This document shows positions 24,553 to 30,896 of a stretch of DNA of 30,896 bases, piece after piece. The notes below the pieces were generated by a model, which saw only the letters and a list, made by a program, of their open reading frames with translations, was not told where the DNA came from and did not search any database. A program made the position numbers and the translations under genes. Every line of letters starts with the position of its first letter. Positions within the stretch are counted from its first letter, which is position 1. The stretch comes from RGIG4576 sp964606575 (GTDB taxonomy: Bacteria; Bacteroidota; Bacteroidia; Bacteroidales; Muribaculaceae), in contig CAZSHA010000021.1 of NCBI GenBank assembly GCA_964606575.1, forward strand, positions 1-30,896. Direction: 5' to 3'.

Positions 24553-25332
24553 ATGAAAAAAGAAATCATTAACGAGAATTTGAATCATATTGAAAACAAC
24601 GCTCCTGAAAAGGACTTGATATTAACAGATATAGAGGAGCACCAAACAAAAGACAAGCATAAACATAGCAAGGTTGACGTGCTAAGTTTTATTTCTAATT
24701 TCGTTGCAATCGTATTAGGTATTGTAATAACCTTTATCGGTCAGAATTACATTGAAAGTGATTCAACCAAAAAACAAGTGAACAATGCATTATTCCAAAT
24801 CAAAAATGAGTTAAAACAAAATAAACAAGTGATTGAACGAATACGAGATGTCGAAAATTTTGAGCAAAAGGCATTCCAATATGTTTATAAACATAAATCA
24901 GACATAGCTACGGCTGATTCTGATACGCTATTGTCTTTGGGACGGTTTATGTATACAGCATCTTCGTCGTCTTCTACTGTAGATGCTTTTGAGATGTTAA
25001 AACTTTCGGGACTAACCACTCAAATTGAGGACAAGGATTTACTAGTGAAAATTATTAAAACATATAAGGATATATCTATTGCTATGGATATGTTTAATGG
25101 CTATATGCTAAAAAAGCAGGAACTTCTGGATGGAATGATGAATAATCAAATATTTCAAGCCAATTTAATGGGTGCAACATCTTTATCTATCAATGAGCAA
25201 TACGCATTAATACTTTCGATGCCAGAAGGGGTAAAATATATTCAAACTATGGGATTTTATCATAACGACCCGTTTAAAACTTATAATATACTGCTAGGAC
25301 AGATTGATTCTCTTATAAATCAAATTGAATAA
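24553..25332 (+). CDS. Single-pass membrane protein of unknown function
   Basis: I do not recognise the 259-residue family with certainty. Residues 1-42 are hydrophilic and rich in Glu, Asn, His and Lys, without a signal peptide. One transmembrane helix follows (about 43-63, LSFISNFVAIVLGIVITFIG). The rest (about 67-259) is soluble and predicted helical, starting STKKQVNNALFQIKNELKQN. A C-terminal IDSLINQIE helix ends the protein. The layout recalls the DUF6090-like one-TM proteins of Bacteroidota, in which a helix ending in a Gln-Asn pair precedes a helical periplasmic domain. That is similarity of plan, not proven homology. It opens the transcription unit with murI 16 nt downstream. Confidence 0.8.
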   Translation: MKKEIINENLNHIENNAPEKDLILTDIEEHQTKDKHKHSKVDVLSFISNFVAIVLGIVITFIGQNYIESDSTKKQVNNALFQIKNELKQNKQVIERIRDVENFEQKAFQYVYKHKSDIATADSDTLLSLGRFMYTASSSSSTVDAFEMLKLSGLTTQIEDKDLLVKIIKTYKDISIAMDMFNGYMLKKQELLDGMMNNQIFQANLMGATSLSINEQYALILSMPEGVKYIQTMGFYHNDPFKTYNILLGQIDSLINQIE

Positions 25333-25348
25333 AATTAATTTATAGTTT

Positions 25349-26185
25349 ATGATGAGCAAGCAACAAAATTTAGGACCGATTGGTGTTTTCGATTCTGGAT
25401 ATGGCGGACTAACCATACTAGATGCGATTAGAAAGAAATTGCCACAATATGACTACCTATATTTAGGCGACAATGCTAGAGCTCCTTACGGCTCACGTTC
25501 ATACAATATAATATACCGTTTCACACTGGAAGCTGTGCGATTCTTATTCTCGCAAGGTTGCAACCTAGTGATACTGGCATGCAACACGGCATCAGCTAAA
25601 GCACTTCGAACGATACAACAAAACGATTTGCCTAAAATAGCCCCGACAAAACGTGTGCTCGGCGTAATACGTCCCACTGTCGAAAAAATAGGTGATATAT
25701 CTAAAAGCGGAAATGTCGGCATCTTAGGAACTATAGGAACTATACAAAGTAAGTCATACGACTTGGAAATCAATAAGTTGCACCCTACTTTCAAGGTATT
25801 CTCACAAAGTTGCCCGTTGTGGGTTCCTCTGGTAGAGAACCTTGAAGCTGATGGAGATGGGGCAGACTACTTCGTCAACAAATACATAAAGCAACTCACT
25901 TCGCAATGCGAGGATATAGACAGCATCATTTTAGGGTGCACTCATTATCCCCTATTACGTAAAAAGATTGATAAATACACACCCCGCCACATTCAAATCG
26001 TAGAACAAGGAAACATTGTAGCCGACAGCCTAGCCAACTACCTGCACCGACATCCCGAAATGGATGACAGATGTTCTAAAAACGGTACATGCATCTATCT
26101 TACAACCGAAGATGAAGACAAATTCGCAAGCATGGCATCAGTGTTCTTAAACGAAAAGGTTGAACCAAAACATATTAATCTATAA
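25349..26185 (+). CDS. murI: Glutamate racemase
   Basis: MurI converts L- to D-glutamate for peptidoglycan. The protein has 278 residues. GPIGVFDSGYGGLTILDAI (9-27) holds the active-site Asp14 and Ser15 pair. LACNTASA (77-83 region) contains catalytic Cys78. LGCTHYPLL near 195-203 contains the second catalytic Cys197 and His199. YLGDNARAPYG is the conserved substrate-binding segment. Two ATG codons are adjacent at 25349 and 25352, and either could serve. In several Bacteroidales genomes I recall murI following bamA and ompH-like genes. Here it sits between an unrecognised membrane protein and a DUF4465 lipoprotein, with gaps of 16 and 5 nt. Confidence 0.95.
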   Translation: MMSKQQNLGPIGVFDSGYGGLTILDAIRKKLPQYDYLYLGDNARAPYGSRSYNIIYRFTLEAVRFLFSQGCNLVILACNTASAKALRTIQQNDLPKIAPTKRVLGVIRPTVEKIGDISKSGNVGILGTIGTIQSKSYDLEINKLHPTFKVFSQSCPLWVPLVENLEADGDGADYFVNKYIKQLTSQCEDIDSIILGCTHYPLLRKKIDKYTPRHIQIVEQGNIVADSLANYLHRHPEMDDRCSKNGTCIYLTTEDEDKFASMASVFLNEKVEPKHINL

Positions 26186-26190
26186 CTGCA

Positions 26191-26973
26191 ATGAATAATA
26201 AACTTATAAAACTATCCTTACTGTCATTATTGATGATTTCAGGACTTTCATCATGCGACAAAACTGAAGATGTTGACGACATGGTAACAGTTTATCTTAA
26301 TCAAACTGAAATACCATACGACAATAATGGAATTTGGGCTAATGCGTTGACTGAAAGCTCATATATTATATCACAAAACGTGGTATTCTCGCATGAGGTG
26401 ATACCAGAATGGAACACATGGAACGGATTTATAGCATCACGCAGCAGTGACATATCCGACTACTCGGATAGCTTCGCATGGATGGAGCACCAATATACAG
26501 CAATAACAGGCGGCGGTATTTCAGGAGCTGGAACTCCTTATTTAATAGCCTATTGGAACTCGAGCGAAGGCAGTGACATAGATTTGGAACAAGCATCGTG
26601 CCATTTAACATACGGAACTGAAAAGAAAGCGTTTATTCCACAATCGGCATATATAACAAACACCAGCTACAGCTACTACACAATGTTGAAAGGTTCGCCT
26701 TTCTCTAAGAAGTTCTCAACAGGCGACTACTTTAGCCTACTAATTTACGGAGTTAAATCCGACGGCACAAAAACTGGACCTGTGAAATTCTTATTGGCTG
26801 ATTACAGTAATGATACCGATACACCTATAAACACATGGGAATATGTGAATCTTGAGGAACTGGGTGAAGTTGTAGGTATTATTTTCCAAATGGAGTCAAG
26901 CGATACGGGCATGTTTGGCATTAACACTCCTACATATTTTGCAGCCGACCGCATAACAATAAAACTAATATGA
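26191..26973 (+). CDS. DUF4465 lipoprotein
   Basis: This 260-residue protein has a clear lipoprotein signal (SLLMISGLSSC, Cys22 lipidated). The mature part shows the DUF4465 pattern. NGIWANALTESSYIISQNVV is followed by a WNGFIASRSSDISDYSD segment and later GTPYLIAYWNS. The end reads GIFGIN-like and PTYFAADRITIKL, here MFGINTPTYFAADRITIKL. DUF4465 proteins are beta-sandwich surface proteins of Bacteroidota with no settled function, possibly binding cobalamin or glycans in some contexts. It starts 5 nt after murI, so it is almost certainly co-transcribed, and a terminator follows 52 nt after the stop. Confidence 0.87.
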   Translation: MNNKLIKLSLLSLLMISGLSSCDKTEDVDDMVTVYLNQTEIPYDNNGIWANALTESSYIISQNVVFSHEVIPEWNTWNGFIASRSSDISDYSDSFAWMEHQYTAITGGGISGAGTPYLIAYWNSSEGSDIDLEQASCHLTYGTEKKAFIPQSAYITNTSYSYYTMLKGSPFSKKFSTGDYFSLLIYGVKSDGTKTGPVKFLLADYSNDTDTPINTWEYVNLEELGEVVGIIFQMESSDTGMFGINTPTYFAADRITIKLI

Positions 26974-27025
26974 GGTAATATCAAAACAATACCAATTGCA
27001 ACAATCGGGTAACAAAAACGCACAG

Positions 27026-27060
27026 AAAAGGTTGAAATAATAATAATTTCAACCTTTTTC
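27026..27060 (+). terminator. Rho-independent terminator of the murI cluster
   Basis: AAAAGGTTGAAAT (27026-27038) pairs perfectly with ATTTCAACCTTTT (27046-27058) around a 7-nt loop, with T residues on the plus strand. Confidence 0.9.
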
Positions 27061-27124
27061 ATTAATAAATGTTATTTCTTGCGATTTTTATTTCGTAAAA
27101 TTATGTTGTATAACATAAAAATTA

Positions 27125-27132
27125 TAACTTTG
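27125..27132 (+). promoter_or_regulatory. -7 box upstream of the candidate small RNA
   Basis: TAACTTTG is an exact TAnnTTTG match with no coding sequence behind it. An imperfect palindrome, ATGTT-N4-AACAT (27103-27116), lies where a regulator could bind, covering the -33 region. Confidence 0.55.
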
Positions 27133-27137
27133 TACCA

Positions 27138-27290
27138 AGTTTTCATGGTAATAGTTTTAAGGTTATTCTAAAAAACCAAATGTCGTGACGACATTGTTTT
27201 TTAAGATTCAGTTTTATGGTTTATGTTAACAGTATTATATGGTTAATACTAGAAGCGGAACTTCGGCGTGAGTCGAGGTTTTGATTTTTT
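27138..27290 (+). ncRNA. Candidate small RNA of about 150 nt with several hairpins and its own terminator
   Basis: No protein is encoded here, yet the stretch is bounded by a promoter box (27125-27132) and a strong terminator. Hairpin one: AATGTCG (27179-27185) with CGACATT (27189-27195), extended by AAAAAAC (27170-27176) with GTTTTTT (27196-27202) across a 2-nt bulge. Hairpin two: AGTATTA (27231-27237) with TAATACT (27244-27250). Hairpin three: AACTTCGGC (27259-27267) with GTCGAGGTT (27272-27280), closed by a GNRA-type loop GTGA and followed by TTTTGATTTTTT, the likely 3' end. It could instead be an attenuating leader of the next TPR gene, but that gene has its own -7 box after the terminator. 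I cannot match it to a named RNA family. Confidence 0.5.
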
Positions 27291-27325
27291 ATTCCAACCC
27301 ACTTTTATCTACACTCACCTTTTCG

Positions 27326-27333
27326 TATATTTG
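27326..27333 (+). promoter_or_regulatory. -7 box almost touching the start codon of the small TPR gene
   Basis: TATATTTG is an exact TAnnTTTG match and ends 5 nt before the ATG at 27339. If used, transcription would start at or next to the start codon. Confidence 0.5.
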
Positions 27334-27338
27334 CAATC

Positions 27339-27611
27339 ATGAATGAATTTGATGAAATAAAAGTTCTGCTTCACAACAGTGACATTGATGCAGCTATTAA
27401 TAAACTGAATAATATTATCGCTAGCGATAATGTAAACGATGAAGCCTACTTCTTGCTTGGAAATGCCTATTGCAAAAAAAGTAATTGGCAACAAGCCATA
27501 AATGCTTATTGCCAAGCTATTAACATAAATCCAGAAAGCCCTGCTATACTGGCATACGAACGTGTAAACCAGATTCTGGATTTTTACAACCACGACATTT
27601 ACAACCCTTAG
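27339..27611 (+). CDS. Small TPR protein
   Basis: This 90-residue cytoplasmic protein consists of two to three TPR-like helical hairpins: DIDAAINKLNNIIASDNVND, then EAYFLLGNAYCKKSNWQQAI and NAYCQAININPESPAI. It ends with the segment ILDFYNHDIYNP. Short proteins of this kind ending in FYNKDMYN-like tails are, as I recall, conserved in Bacteroidales. No signal peptide is present. The ATG at 27339 is the only Met in the frame, so the start is fixed even though a promoter box lies immediately before it. The gene ends 6 nt from the convergent TerB-like gene. Confidence 0.82.
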   Translation: MNEFDEIKVLLHNSDIDAAINKLNNIIASDNVNDEAYFLLGNAYCKKSNWQQAINAYCQAININPESPAILAYERVNQILDFYNHDIYNP

Positions 27612-27617
27612 GCAAGA

Positions 27618-28982
27618 TTATAGGTTTTGCCACGTATCGCTATCTTTCATAAGCAGTTTCTGCTCTGTTATACTATCTAGTACGAAAACTTTTTGAACGT
27701 CTACTTTTAAAGATAGGATATCATCCTCCGTATTCGGTATATACAAATGCTTGTTTGACAACAAATCCATTCTACCTACTTGCTTTTTAATTCTTGACAG
27801 AGAAGGCGATAGATTAACGCCAAAAAAGAGTTTATCATACTCATTGTCCCATTTACCAATCATGCTGTATATCTTATTGAAAACACGGTTTAGCCTAGCA
27901 ACCCTTGCTGTGGAATCATCATTTCGTCTGATAACCTTACCCATAACATCAGCATAAAGCAAGAATACATATAAAGCTCTCTCGAATGCTGATAGTTCTA
28001 ACTCCTCATTAATATCCTCAAAAAATATCCTATGACGGTTCACATCAATAAGTACCCTACTTTCAAAAGCCTTTCCTGGGAATGCAAGCAAATCAAATAT
28101 AGATTTATTAAACCCACTATATACAAAGTGCATTTCATCTCCAGATTGCTGAATCACCAATTTTTGGTCTTTAGATATTCTTCGATATCCGTCAATAAAA
28201 CTGCGGACATCGACCATAACGTCATCACTTGTTATCATAAATTTAAAATAATCGTGGACTGGCTTATAAGACACTAAAGAATCGCCCATTTTTACCAAAA
28301 ACGATGGCTCGATATCGTATATAAACTTCAAGCCTAATTTATTATATAGTAACGAACGGCAAAAATCAGCTGTAGTCATTCCGCATAACTTATCGTATAC
28401 TTTTTCGGCATCACCGCTCGAAACCGATGGAGCTATATGTCTAATTATCGACAGCAATTGCACTTTGTTCATCTTTGTTAGGTTCTCAACTAAACTGGGG
28501 ATGTAGACAAACTCAAAACCTGAAAGCCTAAACTCATTTTCAATATCACGAAATTTTGACTTTATTGCGAGGTTCGTGCTATTATCATAATCATTTTCCA
28601 CGTACATAACAGTGAATGGCTGGATATTATCCAATATCTCTACACTCGTTCCAATCTGCCCGCTAGCCTCGTCATGTAAAAGTACACTGCGCAATGCTAC
28701 CAAAAGCAACGCTTCACATGGCTCACATTTACCATCAGCAAGCGACAACCTTTCCAACTTTTCAACAATGTCAATACGCTCATTATGCGACAATCCGTCA
28801 AGCTTATTAACAGAATCTGCCAGTGACAACTTTTGTGCATCAGCTAGTGTATCTGCTATATCTATATTATAACTATCACATATATTTTGGAAAAACTCAA
28901 TCTCACGCATGTCAATCACGGTGTCCGATTTTATCAAATCTGTAAAGACACGCACTATAGCCACCTTTTCACTTTGCTTCAT
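27618..28982 (-). CDS. TerB-like domain protein of unknown function
   Basis: The first 100 or so residues of this 454-residue protein resemble a tellurite-resistance TerB-like helical domain. RVFTDLIKSDTVIDMREIEF is followed by EKLERLSLADGKCEPCEALL, with the acidic pattern typical of that fold. The remaining 350 residues show no domain I know. They include a likely alpha/beta part (FTVMYVENDYD, FEFVYIPSLV) and a C-terminal part with LDVNRHR-like and LYVFLLYADVMGKV segments. There is no signal peptide or membrane helix. Multi-domain TerB-like proteins in Bacteroidota are mostly uncharacterised. A role in tellurite resistance should not be assumed. The gene is apparently monocistronic and divergent from the YhhN-family gene. 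Confidence 0.78.
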   Translation of the reverse strand: MKQSEKVAIVRVFTDLIKSDTVIDMREIEFFQNICDSYNIDIADTLADAQKLSLADSVNKLDGLSHNERIDIVEKLERLSLADGKCEPCEALLLVALRSVLLHDEASGQIGTSVEILDNIQPFTVMYVENDYDNSTNLAIKSKFRDIENEFRLSGFEFVYIPSLVENLTKMNKVQLLSIIRHIAPSVSSGDAEKVYDKLCGMTTADFCRSLLYNKLGLKFIYDIEPSFLVKMGDSLVSYKPVHDYFKFMITSDDVMVDVRSFIDGYRRISKDQKLVIQQSGDEMHFVYSGFNKSIFDLLAFPGKAFESRVLIDVNRHRIFFEDINEELELSAFERALYVFLLYADVMGKVIRRNDDSTARVARLNRVFNKIYSMIGKWDNEYDKLFFGVNLSPSLSRIKKQVGRMDLLSNKHLYIPNTEDDILSLKVDVQKVFVLDSITEQKLLMKDSDTWQNL

Positions 28983-29058
28983 AACGTCACAATATCTTAT
29001 TACTACAAATTTCGGTAAATTTAATGAGAAAATCCACTAGCAGAACATATTTATTTGG

Positions 29059-29066
29059 TACTTTTG
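29059..29066 (+). promoter_or_regulatory. -7 box of the YhhN-family gene
   Basis: TACTTTTG is an exact TAnnTTTG match, 26 nt before the ATG at 29093. It lies inside the longer open frame from 29024, which argues for the shorter protein. Confidence 0.55.
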
Positions 29067-29092
29067 TCAATAAATTAAATTCATATAAAAAT

Positions 29093-29722
29093 ATGGCAAA
29101 ACAAAACACAGCCGCATACATGAAGTTCACGGCAGTTTCTTTATTATACTTACTGTTATGTAGTCTATTCTTCAGCCACACGCATGCTCCATATAAAGCG
29201 GCACTGCCCATAGCATCACTACTAATATCTGCATTATGGGTTTCACCGTGGCAGGTCGCACTGGGTGTTTTATCTTCTGCTATAGGTAACATATTGGGAG
29301 AAAAAGACTTATTTGTTTGGCAAATGTGTTCATTTGCCGTAGGCCATCTTTTCTTCATTTGGTTTTTCGCATCACGTTTTTTCAAAATGAATAGCGTTAC
29401 TTCTATTAAAAATATCCTATTCACAACAATAGCCGTGTTATGTATATGTGCATTTTCACTTATATTAATCGTTCCAGAAACGCCAGCTGGAACAATAAGG
29501 CATGGGGCAACCATATACACTATAATAATATCAATAATGCTATGGTGCGCTTTATTGCAAAAAGATGCAACTTACGCTATTGGTACATCACTATTTGTAG
29601 TGTCTGATCTCATTTTAGGATGGAATAGGTTTGTTGCACCACTCCCCTACGCTATATATTTAATAATGATACCATACTACATCTCACAATTAATAATATT
29701 TATTCGTTCTGCACACACGTAA
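29093..29722 (+). CDS. YhhN-family (lysoplasmalogenase-like) membrane protein
   Basis: The frame is open from 29024. I choose the ATG at 29093 because a promoter box lies between the two and because the 209-residue product matches the usual length of the family. The protein has about seven or eight membrane helices. YhhN/TMEM86 features include KAALPIASLLISAL near the start, FAVGHLFFIWFF, and TSLFVVSDLILGWNRFVAP, in which the Asp of the SD pair is a candidate catalytic acid. It ends with YYISQLIIF. Animal TMEM86 members hydrolyse lysoplasmalogen. Some gut Bacteroidales may encounter such lipids, but the bacterial substrate here is not known. Confidence 0.8.
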   Translation: MAKQNTAAYMKFTAVSLLYLLLCSLFFSHTHAPYKAALPIASLLISALWVSPWQVALGVLSSAIGNILGEKDLFVWQMCSFAVGHLFFIWFFASRFFKMNSVTSIKNILFTTIAVLCICAFSLILIVPETPAGTIRHGATIYTIIISIMLWCALLQKDATYAIGTSLFVVSDLILGWNRFVAPLPYAIYLIMIPYYISQLIIFIRSAHT

Positions 29723-29952
29723 TCCCATTTCTCAAAAATCACTTATGTAGTATAAAAAACTAGTTGTTATTTTTTAATTTCTTAAAGTATTACACTGTGT
29801 TTTGATATTAAATTGCTTATCGTATTAGTTTTACTGACTCCTATTTCATATAAAGATTCAGGAGCTAAATCTTCTCCGTTTGCTCATTCTATAGTGTAAC
29901 GAGTTAATCCATATTGAATAAACCTTAGTAATAAAGTGATCTTGTAATAAAT
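29723..29952. other. Intergenic stretch with no recognisable gene
   Basis: This stretch lies between the YhhN-family gene and the terminator of the GGGtGRT gene. Both strands lack ORFs above about ten codons. I see a 5-bp CTCCT/AGGAG pairing near 29838-29872 and separated TTACACT/AGTGTAA half-sites, both weak. No tRNA or IS end is visible. Confidence 0.6.
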
Positions 29953-30000
29953 AACAACAAAAAACAAAGCCCTTGCAATCTTTTTGAATTACAAGGACTT
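29953..30000 (-). terminator. Rho-independent terminator of the GGGtGRT gene
   Basis: On the minus strand AAGTCCTTGTAAT pairs with ATTGCAAGGGCTT (30000-29988 with 29979-29967), 13 positions with two G-U pairs, followed by TTTGTTTTTTG. It lies 24 nt after the stop codon. Confidence 0.9.
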
Positions 30001-30024
30001 AATTGTTAAGATATTTATTTTTTC

Positions 30025-30896
30025 TTACTTATTAAGAGCAGTTGCAACGTCAACGGCACAAGCTACTGTACAGCCTACCATCGGGTTGTTACCGATTCCC
30101 AAGAAGCCCATCATCTCAACGTGTGCAGGAACTGAAGAAGAACCGGCGAATTGAGCATCTGAGTGCATACGACCTAGAGTATCGGTCATGCCGTATGATG
30201 CAGGACCTGCAGCCATATTATCCGGGTGAAGAGTACGACCTGTACCGCCACCTGATGCTACAGAGAAATAAGGTTTACCTGCAAGTACACGTTCTTTCTT
30301 GTAAGTACCTGCTACCGGGTGTTGGAAACGGGTTGGGTTGGTTGAGTTACCTGTGATAGATACGTCAACGCCTTCGTGCCACATAACCTTTACACCTTCA
30401 CGCACATCGTCTACACCGTAGCATTTAACTTTGGCGCGAGGACCTTTTGAGTAAGCGATTTCCTTAACCACATTCAATTCGCCTGTAGCGTAATCGAATT
30501 CAGTTTGAACGTAAGTGAAACCATTGATACGTGAGATAATCATAGCAGCATCTTTTCCAAGACCGTTCAAAATTACGCGAAGAGGTTCTTTACGTACCTT
30601 GTCAGCTTTGGCAGCAATCTTGATAGCCCCTTCAGCAGCAGCAAAAGATTCGTGTCCTGCCAAGAATGCGAAACACTTTGTTTCTTCGCGAAGAAGGCGT
30701 GCAGCAAGGTTACCATGACCCAAACCTACCTTACGATCGTCTGCAACAGAGCCCGGGATACAGAATGCTTGAAGACCGATACCGATGGCTTCGGCAGCTT
30801 CGGCAGCATTTTTGCAACCTTTCTTCAATGCGATAGCACAACCTACTACATAAGCCCATTTTGCATTCTCAAAACAAATAGGTTGAGTTTCTTCAC
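30025..30896 (-). CDS. GGGtGRT family protein (5' end outside the window)
   Basis: The frame runs from its stop at 30025 to the right edge without a stop. Before the first tabulated residue it continues as EETQPICFENAKWAYVVGCA and IAL, so the true start lies beyond 30896. About 290 residues are visible. The naming motif SVASGGGTGRTLHPDNMAAG is present, followed by PASYGMTDTLGRMHSDAQFA and a C-terminal MGFLGIGNNPMVGCTVACAV. This family is found in anaerobes, often beside iron-sulfur cluster scaffold-like genes; its biochemical role is not known to me. Four cysteines recur in small-residue contexts (VVGCA, KGCKN, FCIPG, GCTVAC) and could be functional. Codon use is richer in G and C than in neighbouring genes, suggesting high expression. 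Confidence 0.9.
   Translation of the reverse strand, partial: EETQPICFENAKWAYVVGCAIALKKGCKNAAEAAEAIGIGLQAFCIPGSVADDRKVGLGHGNLAARLLREETKCFAFLAGHESFAAAEGAIKIAAKADKVRKEPLRVILNGLGKDAAMIISRINGFTYVQTEFDYATGELNVVKEIAYSKGPRAKVKCYGVDDVREGVKVMWHEGVDVSITGNSTNPTRFQHPVAGTYKKERVLAGKPYFSVASGGGTGRTLHPDNMAAGPASYGMTDTLGRMHSDAQFAGSSSVPAHVEMMGFLGIGNNPMVGCTVACAVDVATALNK

Noticed and set aside
27138..27290. Assignment of the candidate RNA as 6S RNA or tmRNA
   Set aside because: I could not find the long internal-bubble hairpin of 6S RNA or a tRNA-like end with a tag reading frame, so the identity is left open.
28987..29520. 177-codon open frame antisense to the YhhN-family gene
   Set aside because: The sense strand has matching family motifs and a promoter box; the antisense frame has neither.
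29838..29872. Second copy of the AGGAG fold-back element
   Set aside because: Only CTCCTATTTC and a nearby AGGAG resemble the element at 231-361; the ordered series of repeats is absent.
1..30896. CRISPR array, tRNA or rRNA genes, transposase or phage genes
   Set aside because: No regularly spaced direct repeats, cloverleaf sequences, ribosomal RNA segments or mobile-element proteins were seen on either strand.

Overview
The window looks like a stretch of chromosome from an AT-rich member of the Bacteroidales (Bacteroidota). Several things point there. The most frequent promoter signal is the Bacteroidota -7 box TAnnTTTG, twice with TTTG exactly 20 nt upstream. The first, partial gene ends in a sorting-type tail (YYDLLG...NPSNGVFIKKQ...KTTKVVL) common on secreted Bacteroidales proteins. 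Many families are typical of the group: DUF4465, DUF3332, the GGGtGRT protein, the PG_1098-like methyltransferase, Pif1 fused to TPRs, and a gyrA-TPR pair. A family such as Muribaculaceae is a guess. I saw no tRNA, rRNA, CRISPR array, IS element or prophage.

Layout. 1-481: tail of a secreted protein, a terminator and a large AGGAG-rich fold-back element. 482-1876: a nitroreductase converging with a MarC-family membrane protein. 2038-6058: carB and trmN6. 6219-9017: a secreted Trp/His-rich protein paired with a FadL/OmpP1-type outer-membrane protein. 9156-11204: a Pif1-like helicase with C-terminal TPRs. 11225-11341: a candidate 38-residue membrane peptide on the minus strand. 11471-12691: a THUMP-like methyltransferase, converging with a YIP1-smpB pair (13738-12716). 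13913-17899: a likely four-gene run of cdsA, a PurM-like AIR synthase, an MltF-like lytic transglycosylase and a DUF3332 lipoprotein.

17979-21811 (minus): gyrA followed by a secreted TPR protein. Divergent from gyrA, 22116-24281 encodes a ClpC-type unfoldase that lacks the usual N-terminal Clp repeat domain. 24553-26973: a terminator-bounded run of an unrecognised one-TM protein, glutamate racemase and a DUF4465 lipoprotein. 26974-27338 holds a promoter and several hairpins ending in an intrinsic terminator, best read as an undescribed small RNA. It is followed by a small TPR gene whose start codon lies almost on its promoter. The window closes with a TerB-like protein (minus), a YhhN-family membrane protein (plus) and the 3' part of a GGGtGRT gene (minus).

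Most of the window is housekeeping: pyrimidine and purine synthesis, phospholipid and peptidoglycan metabolism, tRNA modification, trans-translation, topology control and proteolysis. No multi-gene defence or mobile system is evident. The most interesting points are the candidate small RNA at 27138-27290, the N-domain-less ClpC, the Trp/His-rich protein/FadL pair, the 131-nt fold-back repeat and the unlisted small membrane ORF.
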